A DNA stretch of 64,000 bases from Melastoma dodecandrum (GCA_029817715.1 JARUPY010000079.1:1612001-1676000), one strand, 5' to 3'. Counted from the first letter of the stretch, positions 1 through 11,620 are shown. Translations and numbers: made by a program. The notes: generated by a model from the sequence alone, not told the origin.

Positions 1-750
1 AAAGTTTATTAGAGATCTACCTTTTCTATCTTTCCATCCATCTATCATCAAACTACAACCATACTTCTCCTTTTCTTCAATGTTACCTTTCATCAGCTCC
101 TTTGTCTGTTCCACTTCCTTATTTAAATAGGTAACTCTAACCTCATGATAGGAAGGAGGCTTCATATTTCTCCCATAGTCTCCAATTGCATGTATCATAG
201 TGGTGAAACTATCATAGTAGACGGCATTAAAAAGAATTCCAGCATCATACATCCACCTACACCATGCCTGAACTGCGTCATCTCTCATCTTCTTTCAGTA
301 CGCATCAAGCTCCTTCGAGTCTTGTTTCTTTTTCTGAATGGCAACATCATCACCCTGATCTTGACACTCACGATAGAAATAATCAATAGGGCCTCTTGAT
401 TTTTTTGCACTTGAGCTAGATTCATTAGTGCGATTTGATGCAGCATGACTCGAAGCATTGAACATTCCTTCATCTTCTAATTTATCTGAATGTGGAATTG
501 CATCCATTTTGCGCTTGGCTTCCTTCTTATTGATCATGTACTCCATCAACTCTTCCACAACAGGAGGAGGGCAATCTCGACAAGCCTTCACTTCTTTATA
601 ACCTCCAACAAGGTGTTTTTTGAATCGACTTATTCCACCATTTGTAACTTTCCCGCAATAATTGCACTTCACTTTATTCGTGTCATTAGCATTTGGTAGA
701 GTTCCATGACACCATGCGGGATCCTTTCGGTTTGAATTTGAAGTAGACAT
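1..750 (-). pseudogene. hAT-type transposase, BED zinc-finger N-terminal part, cut by window edge
   Basis: The reading frame starts at an ATG at 750 and runs leftward off the window. The first 60 residues hold a BED-type zinc finger (KVKCNYCGKVTNGG, then a KKHL helix), followed by a basic, Ser-rich linker. The part after position 294 (VQAWCRWMYDAGI, then MIDGWKDRKGRSL) matches the start of the plant hAT domain of the DUF659 type. This family cuts and pastes DNA in the nucleus. One in-frame TGA at 295-297 interrupts an otherwise open frame, so the copy is probably dead. Many plant genomes annotate such copies as 'BED-type domain proteins'; domestication cannot be excluded but the stop argues against it. 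The catalytic RNase H-like core would lie beyond the edge. Confidence 0.85.
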
Positions 751-1590
751 GTTCAAGGACTTCTGTTGTACCACTTGGGTTACTGGTGGAGACCACACAA
801 GGATTTGCCGATCGTTACCGCCTGTATATAACTCCTGCAGGTGATGATATGGATCAAATGATTTTCATAACGAGGTAGGGAAATAAAACTCCAGCCGTTG
901 ACTGGGCCTGCCCTAGCTACAGAACTATTTGCACAAAGGTCCAAAAGAATAAGAGACGGGACTAAAAAGACAGTCTGTAGTAAAATTTGCCATTTACAGT
1001 AAAAGCAAACTGAATCGGATAGTTTAGCAGATCAAAATGAAGGATTTCTGAGAAACTATCTCGCATAATGACCATTTATACCTGATCTTGTGAACTGTAC
1101 CAGACCAGCAGCAATTCACATACTCATAATGGCCGCAAAATGTGTGGCAAGTCTTTCCTGTCCACCAATCTGAGGCGGATTTGAAGATACCGGGGGAGGC
1201 AGGGCAGCAGTCCCAGCGGTAGAGAACAGCCACTAATACCCGGACTTCGGCAGCGATTTTAGGATACCTGGTGTTGTCGAGGGCTTGATCGATGCTGTCT
1301 CTTGTCTTCAATGCTGTCTCTTGTCTTGAGCTTCCGAAATTTGACCGAGACAGGGAGGAGAAGTGGAGGAGGGGAGGGGAAGCGGAGGTGGGAAACGGAG
1401 GTGGGGAGGAGGTGGGAAACGAAAGGTGGGGAAGCGGAGACAGAAAGTAGGTTTTTTGATTTTTTTTGTCATTTTATTAATTTGAACCTTAGATTTTTAA
1501 ATGTCTTACAAACAGGTCCTAGTCTATTTCAATTGATTTGCGAACAAAAGGCTCGCCTTTCCGTTGCCTTTCGTCTGAGAAAAAGGCGAG
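751..1590. other. Non-coding gap, no recognised gene
   Basis: I see no convincing coding exon here. A 17-bp segment (TGCTGTCTCTTGTCTT and neighbours) is directly repeated at about 1292-1330, and 1350-1440 is a purine-rich GGAGG/GGGAA tract. It may hold the upstream end of the hAT element and the lost 5' end of the NF-YC gene. Confidence 0.4.
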
Positions 1591-1702
1591 AAAGGCGAGA
1601 AAAGGCGACGCCTTTGTGCCACGCCTCGCCCGAGGGGAAGAAAAGGCGAAATCGCCTCGCCCGCCTCGCCTTTCGCCAAAGACGTCGCCTTTTCTCGCCT
1701 TT
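1591..1702. repeat. Small GGCGAG-rich inverted repeat, hAT MITE-like
   Basis: The arms at 1591-1616 and 1677-1702 are reverse complements over 26 bases with a single mismatch. The loop is filled with further CGCCTCGCC motifs. Short GGCGAG-type subterminal repeats are typical of plant hAT-derived MITEs. The right edge lies directly against NF-YC coding sequence (the homology resumes at about 1711), which suggests insertion into the NF-YC coding region. No target duplication was found, so the exact ends are uncertain. Confidence 0.5.
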
Positions 1703-1707
1703 TACAA

Positions 1708-2580
1708 CTATGGACTACACCCATTCAGCCAACTGGAGGACAGTGTGCTTACCTGCCTGGCACCCAACCGGTGGTCGGGGCTGTTCATCCAGTTCAGCCT
1801 ACTGGAGCACAGTTCGCGCAGTACCAACTGTGCTAGCAATACCAGCAGCAGCAGCAGCAACTCCAGCAACAGCTCCAGGAATTCTGGGCCAAACAGCATG
1901 AGGAATGCCTGAGAGTCACAGATTTTAGGAACCGCAGTGTCCCCCTTGCAAGAATCAAAAGGATTATGAAGGTTGATGAGGACGTGAAAATGGTAGCAGC
2001 TGAGGTCCCTGTCTTGTTCGCCAAAGCTTGTGAGATGTTCATTCTCGAATTGACAAAGCGTGCATTGAATCATGTTGAAGAGAGCTGCAGGAGGACTCTT
2101 CAGAAGAGTGATATTTTTGCAGCTATCACCAGGACTGACCTCTTTGACTTCCTGACTGACCTAATTCCCAGGGAGGACTCGAATGGCCTAGCTGTGATAG
2201 GAACACCAAGAGAACTGATACCAGTCGGTGTGCCTCTGACTGCAGTCCCCCCAACTTTCTTTCCATCTCAGCACATGCCTCCAGTCGGAGCACCCGGCAT
2301 GCATGTGGCTGCTCTGGGGATGGGTCCAGGTCCATCAAGGCTGCAGCCGGCACCCCCTATACCTGCGGCTCAAGTGCCGGTTCCCAATGAGCTTCAGGAT
2401 GAGCAGACATCCGAGGAGTCAGACCAAGGTGATGGCTCTTTGGCAGGAATAGTGATGTTAGTTTCATTTGATGTTGTGCAATCCATATTGTTGAGTTTTA
2501 TTGTTCTTTGCTTTCCTCCCCTTAAATCAGATGATTTTCTGTTGGAGGATCCCGAAGGGTGGAAGCAGGCGGAAGAATGA
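1708..2580 (+). pseudogene. NF-YC: NF-YC (HAP5) subunit, nonsense-interrupted and 5'-truncated
   Basis: NF-YC pairs with NF-YB through a histone fold and joins NF-YA to bind CCAAT promoters. One frame from 1708 gives a Pro/Gln/Gly-rich N-terminal segment, a polyglutamine run (about 1840-1875), then EFWAKQ and the full NF-YC histone fold ([36 protein letters not shown]), followed by a Pro/Met-rich tail ending at 2578-2580. A TAG at 1834-1836 sits just before the polyQ where family members read QLAYQ. The next ATG (1966) lies inside helix 1, so re-initiation would give an incomplete fold. The normal start is absent and the 5' side abuts an inverted repeat. A short retained intron near 2450-2530 is possible. 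It is best read as a recent pseudogene. Confidence 0.85.
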
Positions 2581-2846
2581 GGCGATACTGTGGAGGAGCC
2601 ACAGCTGGGTGTAATGGTTATGTGGGAATGTACTGGTTATATGACTGTTGGGATCTTGGATTTTCTTTCTGGTGCATAATATGGATTGTGATAATAAAAC
2701 CCAGAGGCTGGATTACTCTCTTGGATATCTTCTATCTATCTATCTATCGGATTTTGTTAGCTGCCTCTCTCTCTCTTTGTTATCTTTTGTGGGGCGTACT
2801 TGCACTGCTATTATTATTATTATCTTCAGTACGGAAGTGACTAACG

Positions 2847-3384
2847 ATACGTGCACGTAACAGTTACGTAGTTTACTAAAATCGCTTTTATTTTTAGTAA
2901 AGTTTACTAAAAATTGATATTTTTTAGTAAAATAACACTTCAAAATTAGTAAAAGATTTAGTAAAGTTTACTAATTTTTTACTGTTCAAAGTTAGTAAAC
3001 CTTACTAATTTGCGTTTAGTAATTTCACTCGATTATTTTCAGATTATTTTAGTAATCGTTTACGAAAAGGATCGTTCATTTCTTCATTTTTTTGGTAACT
3101 TTTATGAAAAATTTACTATTCAAGTTTAGTAAATTGCTACTAAACTTTTTAGTAATATTGTCATCCGATTTACTACTTTTTGTTTAGTAATTTTTACAAA
3201 AAATTTGCTATTCATCTTTAGTAAAAAGTACTAATTTTACGTAGTAAAAGTTCAATGTTTAGTAATTTTTTCGGTTAGCTTTTGACGGAAATAAGTAATA
3301 ATTTACTAATTTATTTAGGAATATTAGTAAAATATTGTTTAATATAGTAAAATTGTTTGGAAATTACTAAAAATGAATTTTGGT
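2847..3384. repeat. Left terminal inverted repeat of the MULE
   Basis: This AT-rich arm is built of densely repeated AGTAAA/TTTACT words. It pairs with 11054-11620: for example CATCCGATTTACTACTTTTT (about 3162-3181) reappears inverted near 11250-11270. The inner limit is at AAATTACTAAAAATGAATTT, 3361-3380. Confidence 0.88.
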
Positions 3385-3684
3385 AAAATTTGGTAAACTA
3401 TTACAAAATATTTTAGTAATTTACTAAGCTAAACAGTAAATTCCGAACCTAATTACTAACCTATGGTCATTGTGAAATGACCAATTTGCCGCCGATTACA
3501 ATTTACAAAATGCTTTACCAACCCAATTAGTAATGTTGTCTTCGTCGTCTTCGTTGGTTCCATCGTAGAGCCACCTTCCTTCTCCCGTCGTCCCGACCGA
3601 TTGTCCTCTCGGAGCCGCATTCCTCCGTTCGTCCCCTCCGATCGTGCCCTCCGCCCCCCTTTCGGTTGACATAATGATGTTAGT

Positions 3685-3850
3685 TGCGATCCCCTTGTCG
3701 TTCATCCGCTTCGTTTTGCTGTCTGAGAACCCTTCCTCCCGGATCCACGGAGAATCCAGACATCAGGTGCGATGCCTTTTTCGTTCATTGTCTTCCTTTT
3801 ACTGTCCGATAACCCTTCCTCCCCGAACCACAGTGAATGCTGGACAGATA
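3685..3850 (+). repeat. 83-bp tandem duplication in the MULE leader
   Basis: Two diverged copies begin with TGCGAT at 3685 and 3768 and share AACCCTTCCTCCC. They lie in a GC-richer stretch (3540-3850) between the left TIR and the transposase, probably its promoter and 5' leader. Confidence 0.65.
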
Positions 3851-4210
3851 CGAAACCAGAAAAAGCCCTCTTCTCTGGTGAAAGAAAGCCTCCCAAAAAG
3901 TAAGTTCATAAACAGGTAGATTCTATGGAACCAGAAGCCTTTGCCCATTACAATTGGTTAGCAGTCGGCATTAAGATGAAGTTTCCTACAACCTGTAGTC
4001 TGTAAATCACGACTTTGTGCTGCTTAACGTATCGACGGTTCTCTTCATCCACAAGAGCGAGGTTTAAGTAGTACTTTACACTGAACTTGTTATTCACATT
4101 ACGATGAGTCGGTGTCAACTCATAAGGACTGAGAAATAATCTTGTAGGTATTGATTCAGCTGCAATAGCAAGTATAAGCAGATTCTACATTATAATGGAG
4201 CACAACCCAA

Positions 4211-6557
4211 TTGGAAAGTCATAGATCAGCAGGTGCAACAGTGGTCCAGAGAGTTTTTGTATTGGGATATCATCTCCCTCCTCTGTCCCTCGAAGAAATG
4301 GAAATTGTCTTCAACCAGGAGCACCCACGATATGGTGAACGTCTGTTTCCTCCCTTTATCCATCTCTTTGCTTACTCTTGTGCACCCAAATCTGTCCCCC
4401 ATGACGTGATATATGTGATTGTAGGTGATAAGAATACGAATGACTTCTTCAATATACTCACGGATATGAATGAAGAGCAGTTGTTGAGTATGTCATTTGG
4501 TACTACTGAAGAAGTTGAAGAGTTCATTAAAATGTATGCGACGGTTCATGGCTTTTCAGTTAGGAAAAGAGATCGTCAAAAACTTCGAAACAGTGAATGC
4601 ATAATGAGAAAGTGGGTAAGGGAAGGGGAATGTTCCGATTCCCATGTGTTGACGACCAATAGTCGGGTTAGGGCGTCTGTCAAGACAGGTTGCAGTTGTT
4701 TCTTCAAAGCTAGAGTCGAGGTTAATGGACAATGAACATTGGTTGCTGTTCAGTTGGAATACAATCATAAAATGGTGAGTAATGGTTTGTCATATTTCAT
4801 GCGAGAAAGGAGCAACATTTCCGACCAAGATATGACATTTGTACGCCGAATACTTGGAGTTGGATTTAGGCAGTGCGATATTATACGACTACTTGTACAT
4901 GTATCTGGTGGACACTCACATGTTGGTTTCCTAATGAAGGACCTCAATAACCGAAACCTGAAGGAAGAGTCAGCTGGGGATAATGCTAGTTGTGATTCCG
5001 TCCTTGCATACCTCCTTTCTAGGAAGAATAGTGAGACTGGTATGACCTTTGAAACGTTTGTGGAAAAAGACGAGGTCATTCGCATATATTGGGCCGATAG
5101 TACATCCATAGCTGATTACCAAGCATTTGGCGATGTAGTAGCTCTAGACTCTACGTTCAAGACGAGCAAATATGGAATGCAAATGGTCATCATCGTGGGT
5201 GTTAATCATCATCATCAAACTACTGTCTTTGGTGCTGCCTTGATGTTTTTTGAAACCATTGCTGACTACAGTTGGCTCCTGCGTGTACTCATACACAGGT
5301 CATGGGAGGGAAACATTCGATTAGCGTTGTCACAGACGTCGACCGAGCGATGATTGCATCCGTGAGAGAAGTTTGGACATCTGCAAGCCACATGTATGTC
5401 CATGGCATTTCAGCCGGAACATTGCGCGTAGTGTACAGGATCCGGGATTGCGAGCCCGTATTTCGTCCTTCATGTATAACAGTAGACTATCTGAAGAAGT
5501 TGAAGAGGAATGGTCGACTTTGATGACACATACAAGATCGGTAAGCATTAGATGGCTACAACAGATTTATGCATGCAGACATATGTGGTGGCAAACGTAT
5601 TTACACGGACATTTTTGGGCGGAGCTTAGAAGCACTCAACATTGCGAACGAATGCATCGCTTTATGAAGGGATATGTCAATGCGAAACATAAACTGCATG
5701 ATTTCGTACACAACTTTGAGCGTGCAGTAGTTGATCTTCGTCACAAGGAGTATCAACGGGATTTCAACTCATCGCAGAAGGCGTTCAGGCCAATTACGAT
5801 GTTGAGTCGACTTGAGGAGGATGCACGTCGAGTGTACACCATGACCTCTTTTCGTAAGGTTCAGTCTGAGATACAAAAGGAATCGAGATTTTAGGTGGAA
5901 AATTTACTCGACGGGAACATCGCGCGGGTGTACATACAACATCGCGACGGTGAGCACATGAGCGTGCAAGTATTATCTTCGAAGTCTGTTGTCCAACTAA
6001 GTTGCAGCTGCTTACATTTTGAGACCTTTGGTTATCCGTGTTCCCACCTATTCCACGTAGCGAAAGTAGAAGGATTCGTGACCATACCAATTCATCTTGT
6101 CAAGAAAAGGTGGACAAAGACAGCTAAAAGTATTTACTCTGAAGGATTTTCAAGCCCGGAATACGGTGTTGATGTTGCAGATCTGTGCCAGGGTATTCTC
6201 ATGACAGCATGCAGACGTATGTGCTTTTTGGTCGGGAAGTCGGATGAATCATTTCGTCAACTGCAGAAAAGTATTGAAACTTTGACATCGGAGCTGGAGC
6301 TTAGTTGCGGGGACGAGGAGGTTAAGACAAAGGATGATGATCGTGTTAATGTTAATATCGGCAACGAGGTTCGTCGACAGTACGTCATTCATTCTTGTAA
6401 TATAGACAGTCATGTCGACACGTCTCAACGGCTTGAAATGTCTAGCATCAATATCAGAAAAGAAGGTAACGTATGCGGTGAAAGTACTTCGGACATAGAT
6501 GATAATGTATGCTATGATGATAACTCTGTTTATGGACAACAAAATATGTACCCTTAA
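4211..6557 (+). pseudogene. MULE transposase (FAR1-type DNA-binding, DDE, SWIM), degraded
   Basis: The domains are in the order expected for the plant MULE/FAR1-like family. A FAR1-type zinc-binding region (EEVEEFIKMYATVHGFSV) comes first, then the DDE catalytic core and a SWIM zinc finger (CSC at about 6004, CSH at about 6041) that probably contacts DNA. Candidate catalytic residues are Asp in ALDSTFKT (5147), Asp in VVTDVDR (5335) and Glu in CERMHRF (5646). The chain is broken by TGA at 4733-4735 (family members have Trp here), a frameshift near 5298, another near 5370-5400, and TAG at 5892-5894. Start at 4211 is the first ATG of the open frame, but an upstream exon is possible. The low-complexity Asp-rich tail after the SWIM finger is unremarkable. 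Confidence 0.88.
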
Positions 6558-7018
6558 GACTTAAGAAGGTCAGCAATTCAAGATCGCTTCCTTTTACATC
6601 CGCCTGGTAATGCAGTACATTACAAAAACAAAATTTTCCAGGCAGTAATGCAAAAAGAAGCCTCTGGCTTAATCGTACAGAAGTACCACAATTATGCCCT
6701 ACATTTCAAAATCACAACCCTCGGAAATCTATTGCAGAAATTGATTAACGAGCTTGGCATCATGACAGTTAGCCTGGACAGTGAATGCTAGCGAATTGCA
6801 GGGACAGACGTAGTACCATCACTGTCGTCCAGTCGCTTCCCTTGGTTGCGTCATCATCCTTCACCATCTGATATATAACTTTCCTAATGTCATTCTCAGA
6901 CCACTTAATAAGACTTATCACTAGCTTCAACCTATCAACATCACCTACAATCTAATAGTCAAATCGTTGTCGTGTTAGTCCTGCATTCATATCGACGGAT
7001 GATCAAGTCATAAACCAG
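6558..7018. other. Spacer between convergent MULE genes
   Basis: No coding signal was recognised. It should hold the 3' ends of both convergent transcription units. The end of the minus-strand protease frame lies at 7019. Confidence 0.4.
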
Positions 7019-10000
7019 CTAAACTATTCTGAAATGTGACCATACCACTTTCGCAGCCCCTTCCGGGGGTTCATGCAAGGACATGAGCTTCATGACATAA
7101 ATTCCACATTCGTTCCTGCATAACGCCAAATCATACGAGGATCCATCTAAGTATTTTTCCTTAGTAAGAGGAAGAGTTATTGGTAGTTGATCGTACGCAT
7201 TTCCGGCGGCCATTTGGTTTGGGACATTTGTCGAGTATGCTATGTTCCATGAGCAGAGATGTCAAGAATTTCAAACCCTTTTGCCTTGGACTTCACTTTA
7301 TTCTCTTTCATGATCACGCTCACCAGCTTCACAACACGGCGATGAAGGTCTGCCATCCCTTGGAAATTGCTCAGTTTGTTGTAAACTGTGTCCATTATGA
7401 TCACTTCCGATGTCCTGAATGATATGATTTGTAATGCCCAATGTAACTCCGCAACGCAAACCGGAATATAAATCTACATTCAACGTACCAAGCTTTTACC
7501 AAAACTTAAACCAGACACAAATCAGCTATATGTATCGGATAAGTAATTTTCATCGACACATTAGTAAATTTAATTGGAAAGATGCATGAGGGATTGCTTA
7601 CCCGTTGCACTTCATGATTCTTCCCGATGTGTGACTTATAGTAAGAATATAGGGAAGCCGCATCCGCTTTTGTGATAACGGGCATTTTCGCTTCATTATA
7701 CTGGTCTGCAGCAAGATTCTGGCAGTTGTTTTTGTGGTTAGTAAAATATAAGAAGACATTTATAAATCAATAGTTAATGCATGACGGACCAACCCCTAAC
7801 CAACATGTGAGGTACCATATCATTTTCTTATCTGAATCCACACAGCTCTATAGCATCACAGTATGAAAGTCTATGATCTGCACTATCGTTGACCATATAT
7901 ACTCAGATGCGTTAAGCGTTGAAGGAATTTCTTACATCATTGTTTATCCATCTATTAGGTCTGAGAGACAGCATGGCATGCCTATTAACGTGGACAGATT
8001 CCGTAACACAAAGACATTCACTGCATAAAAAAGGAAGAAACAAAGTTACATACCCGAATGGTCAACGTTAAAATAACATTCCAATACATAAAGGCACAGG
8101 ACAGTGACACTAACCTATGATCCCGATCCTCATTCCAGGCATACTTTAAGATATTCCATTGAGCCGGTGTAAACGTTTTCAGCTCACTTACGGGGATATC
8201 CTCTGGAATGATTTTTTGAAGTGCCTATAAACAAAAAACGAAAAATCAAAACCGTAGATCAACATAGCAAACCAAATGATCTTGATCGACGCTTCATGTT
8301 TCCATTCAATAGTGCCACGTTGTTATACCTCAGGTATGTTTGTACGACCACGCTTCCTTATTCGCGTTGCTGGCTGTGGTGGTACAAATGGGGAGCTCTT
8401 GAATGAGGATGGCTTCCTCTCGGCCGTACGATGCGTATGCCTTCTGTTGAACACATTTGCGGTAGATGATCCACTTTCCTGTTGCATATGAGCATATAAA
8501 TATTATTGGTACAAAGGATTTTGTATAGTTAAATATAACATCCGACACGATTCACCTTTATTTGAACTTCGGCTTCTTCTCCCACCTTCTTCTTCCCTAT
8601 GTCTGTGGCAACAGCTTCCTCTTCAACTGCAACTGGATCTCCTACCTTCTCCTTCCCTTTACCTTTGGGAACAACTTCCTCTTCATCTTTAATTGCATCT
8701 TCTTCACCAATCTCCTCGTTTCCTTTAACAGTGGGAAGAACTTCCTCTTCATCTTCAAGTGCAGCTCTTGCTCCAATCTTCTCCTTTCCTTTATCCCGCA
8801 TCAGTAAAGAATTCACACCTTCCTCAGACTTAGTCATTTCAATCTCAGATTCACTCTCGGCATCTGCTCTATGACCCTCAGTCGTGCCAATGAATGCGCC
8901 AATCTTGTTAAGAGCTCGAGCCAGTCGTACCTCACGAGGATCCGAATAATCATCGGTACCTTCCAGAAGTGGCTGCGCTGCATGAGTAGGATTGTACGGC
9001 ACTAAGCTTCTTTCAGAAACCATGGTGGAACCCACCTCACAGACAGGTATATTCGAGCCAATGTCCGGGTGACCTGGTTCAGTAGTTGGAGAGACAGACT
9101 GCGGGACATGGCCATACTCTTTCACTGGATCAACTGTATCTTTCACTCCTCATTCGCCATGATCTACATTATCCTCTGTCATATCATTTGCATGGGTATT
9201 TCTGCAGTCGGGTTGGTTCATCGGAAGACCTTCATCAGCTCTCACTCTTTGAACTTCGATGAGAATCATGGGCAATTTACGTAGTATGTGTTCATTGCTG
9301 GCTTGGAGTCTTCGAACCGAAAATTCAACAGTCTGGTCATGCATGAATGTTTTAAAATGGTAAATTTGTAACCTATGTGATATGCAAATTATAAACAATT
9401 ATAGTGCATTGCGATGATTTCAAGTTACCTTCAACCGACGCATCACCATTTGCATATGGCCGTACTCGTTCGCGCACTCTACTTCTTCATCTGGAACACT
9501 TTCGAATTCGTCGGCTTCCTGTTAATGGAAATAAGAACAATAAACAATGCAGCCGCTTCCGATTTTGTTCCATGTGCATCACATCATGGACCATACTTAC
9601 AATATCCGCAACCTCCACACTTGTGGCTTTGAAAACGGATTTTAGACGATCGTCATCCCAATCTCGACAAAGTGGTGTCGACCTATTGCTCCTTGATAAC
9701 ATAGCGCCTACCTTTGAACTTTTACAAGCATAAAATAACTGCAGCATACACAACCAACTACACTGGTTACAAGAACAAGGAATGATGACAGTAATAAGAT
9801 CACTCATTAAATATTATTAACCAAGAGTATACAAAAAATTCTCACCAGAAGTAGATGCACGCAATCGCCGATGTACTTTGCTTCATGTCCTTGAAATGTC
9901 TTCACTTGGGTACACAAACTATCCACCACATGAGTTGCCTAGTCAAATTTGCGTATAGCCTCTACATCCCGGGTGGCAAGGAGATACTCCTTGTCGATAT

Positions 10001-10440
10001 CAAACGCTATTGTTGGGCACAAGTAGCAGCCTATTATGAAAATTACAACCTCCTCTCTCCACAAATCGTCGGGAACTTCTCTGGATCGTAGCTGATTCTC
10101 AACAGATTTTAGAGAAATTTTTCCTCTTTTGAGGTGATCCTTTAGCTTTGGCCGGACTGTCTCCATGTGTCCACTAAATGGGACACCCACTTTGCTAGTT
10201 GGTACACTGATTATGGCCTCGACATCAGTAGACAGCAAGCGTTGTTCGACACTATCGATTATCATGACCCTCTTCGCTGGATCAAACAACCTTAAACAGA
10301 ACTTCAAGGCGTTGTGATTGACATGCTTACTTGATAAATGAAGCAGCCCATCAAATCCTAGTTCTGCCAGGCTGACCTCTTGGCCTCGTTGAAGGTGTTG
10401 AGGACTGAAAATAACTTCTTCAGACTACACCGTGTATAAA
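7019..10440 (-). pseudogene. Ulp1/SENP-like cysteine protease gene carried by the MULE, multi-exon, broken
   Basis: Ulp1 (C48) proteases cleave SUMO; plant transposon copies have no proven substrate. Reading leftward, the N-terminal block (about 10400-9850) contains FDPAKRVMIIDSVEQR and ends in THVVDSLCTQVKTFQGHEAKY, a pattern common in plant Ulp1-like transposon proteins. It is followed by short exons near 9700-9600 and 9530-9420, a long acidic exon (about 9390-8530), a basic exon (8480-8330), exons at about 8225-8118 and 7725-7603, and the catalytic part. There LHW supplies the His (7441-7443), MMDTVY the Asp (7390-7392) and NECGIYVMKLM the Cys (7106-7108). Stops at 9939-9941 and 9150-9152 and a frame change between Asp and Cys suggest decay, although some breaks may be introns. 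It converges on the transposase. Confidence 0.75.
8560..8800 (-). repeat. Acidic 60-66-bp repeat inside the ULP-like gene
   Basis: About three and a half units encode alternating DEEEV and KGKEKVG/KGNEEIG blocks, giving a charged, probably disordered stretch of 20-22 residues per unit. The repeated CTTCCTCTT on the plus strand lies at 8615, 8675 and 8741. Confidence 0.7.
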
Positions 10441-10644
10441 GGTAATCCTGTAACAATACAACCACGGGAAGCTCAATCCATATATGATAATTACTAAAAG
10501 CAATCAACAAAGTTGATTGTGTGATTTACCTGGGCAACACGAACACCTTTCGCTTTTTTTCTTTTTTGTAGTATCAGGGGTATTTGTATTGCCACCACCA
10601 ATATTGGAATCTCGTTCAATCTCTGCATAAATCACCAAACTAAT

Positions 10645-10825
10645 AACCGTATACCCAAAGCCAAACCATCTGACCACCGTCTACCCAAAGCCAAACCTTA
10701 AACTACAATCTACAAAATGTCTACCCAAAGCCAAACCATCTTACCAACATCTACCCAAAGCCAAACCTTAAACTCTAATCTGCAAAATGTTTACCCAAAG
10801 CCAAACCATCTGACCACCAACCCAT
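10645..10825. repeat. 71-bp minisatellite near the right TIR
   Basis: TACCCAAAGCCAAACC occurs five times at about 30- and 40-base alternation, making a higher-order 71-bp unit in roughly 2.5 copies. It lies upstream of the protease gene, where its promoter or leader would be. Confidence 0.75.
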
Positions 10826-11053
10826 TCCAATACAAACACCCAAAAACAAATCCTAACAACATACAGTGGATCGGACGACAGAAACTAGGGTTCTTGGGGT
10901 GGGGAAAAGGATGGGTAAGACTTGGCAGAAGGGATTTACCCAGAACCATACACCTAAACCAAGAGGGGGTGGCCGACGGAGATGGAAGGTTCTGGGTTCT
11001 CGTGCGGTATAACGAACAATTTAAACGCAGAAATTAGTAAAAAATTACAAAAC

Positions 11054-11620
11054 AAAAATTCATTTTTAGTAATTTCTAAACAATTTAACTATGTTAAACA
11101 GTATTTTACTAATCTTCCTAAATAAATTAGTAAATTATTACTAATTTCAGTCAAAAGCCAACCGGAAAAATTACTAAACATTGAAATTTTAATAAGTAAA
11201 ATTAATACTTTTTACTAAAGATAAACAATAAAGTTTTAGTAAAAATTACTAAACAAAAAGTAGTAAATCGGATGACAATATTACTAAAAAGTTTAGTAAC
11301 CATTTACGAAACTTGAACAGTAAATTTTTTGTAAAAGTTACTAAAAAAATGAAGAAATCACCGATTTTTTTCGTAAACGATTACTAAAATAATCTGGAAA
11401 TAACCGGGTGAAATTACTAAACGTAAATTAGTAAAGTTTACTAACTGTGAACCGTGAAAAATTTGTAAACTTTACTAATTTGCATTTAGAAAAATTAGTA
11501 AACTTTACTAAATCTTTTACTAAATTTGAAGTGTTATTTTACTAAAAAATATCGATTTTTAGTAAACTTTACTAAAAATAAAAGCAATTTTAGTAAATTA
11601 CGTAATCGTTACGTGCGTAT
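11054..11620. repeat. Right terminal inverted repeat of the MULE
   Basis: Reverse complement of the left arm, with small indels. The pairing runs from the outer TACGTAATTTACTAAAAT to the inner AAATTACTAAAAATGAATTT. The arms appear closely similar by eye, so the insertion need not be very old. Confidence 0.88.

Larger units (their letters stand above)
2847..11620. mobile_element. Mutator-like element (MULE) with long TIRs, Kaonashi-like
   Basis: An 8.8-kb element is bounded by inverted repeats of about 540-570 bp. The outermost bases read ATACGTGCACGTAAC on the left and, reverse-complemented, ATACGCACGTAACG on the right. Inside lie a MULE transposase on the plus strand and a Ulp1-like cysteine protease gene on the minus strand, converging on a roughly 460-bp spacer. 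MULEs that carry ULP-like genes are known from plants (Kaonashi family in Arabidopsis). Both genes contain stops and frameshifts, so the copy is inactive. No clean 8-11-bp target-site duplication can be seen next to either end. Confidence 0.88.

Noticed and set aside
1302..1912. Two long plus-strand frames (199 and 124 aa) across 1.3-1.9 kb
   Set aside because: They are out-of-frame readings of the GGCGAG repeat and the NF-YC polyQ region; the NF-YC frame explains the coding signal.
2830..2850. GGAAGTGACTAACG / GGAAGGGGCT flanks as an extended TIR or TSD of the MULE
   Set aside because: They match only partly in inverted, not direct, orientation, so they cannot be a target duplication; too short to extend the TIR with confidence.
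8562..8874. Ser/Phe-rich plus-strand frames
   Set aside because: Antisense shadows of the acidic repeat in the ULP-like gene.
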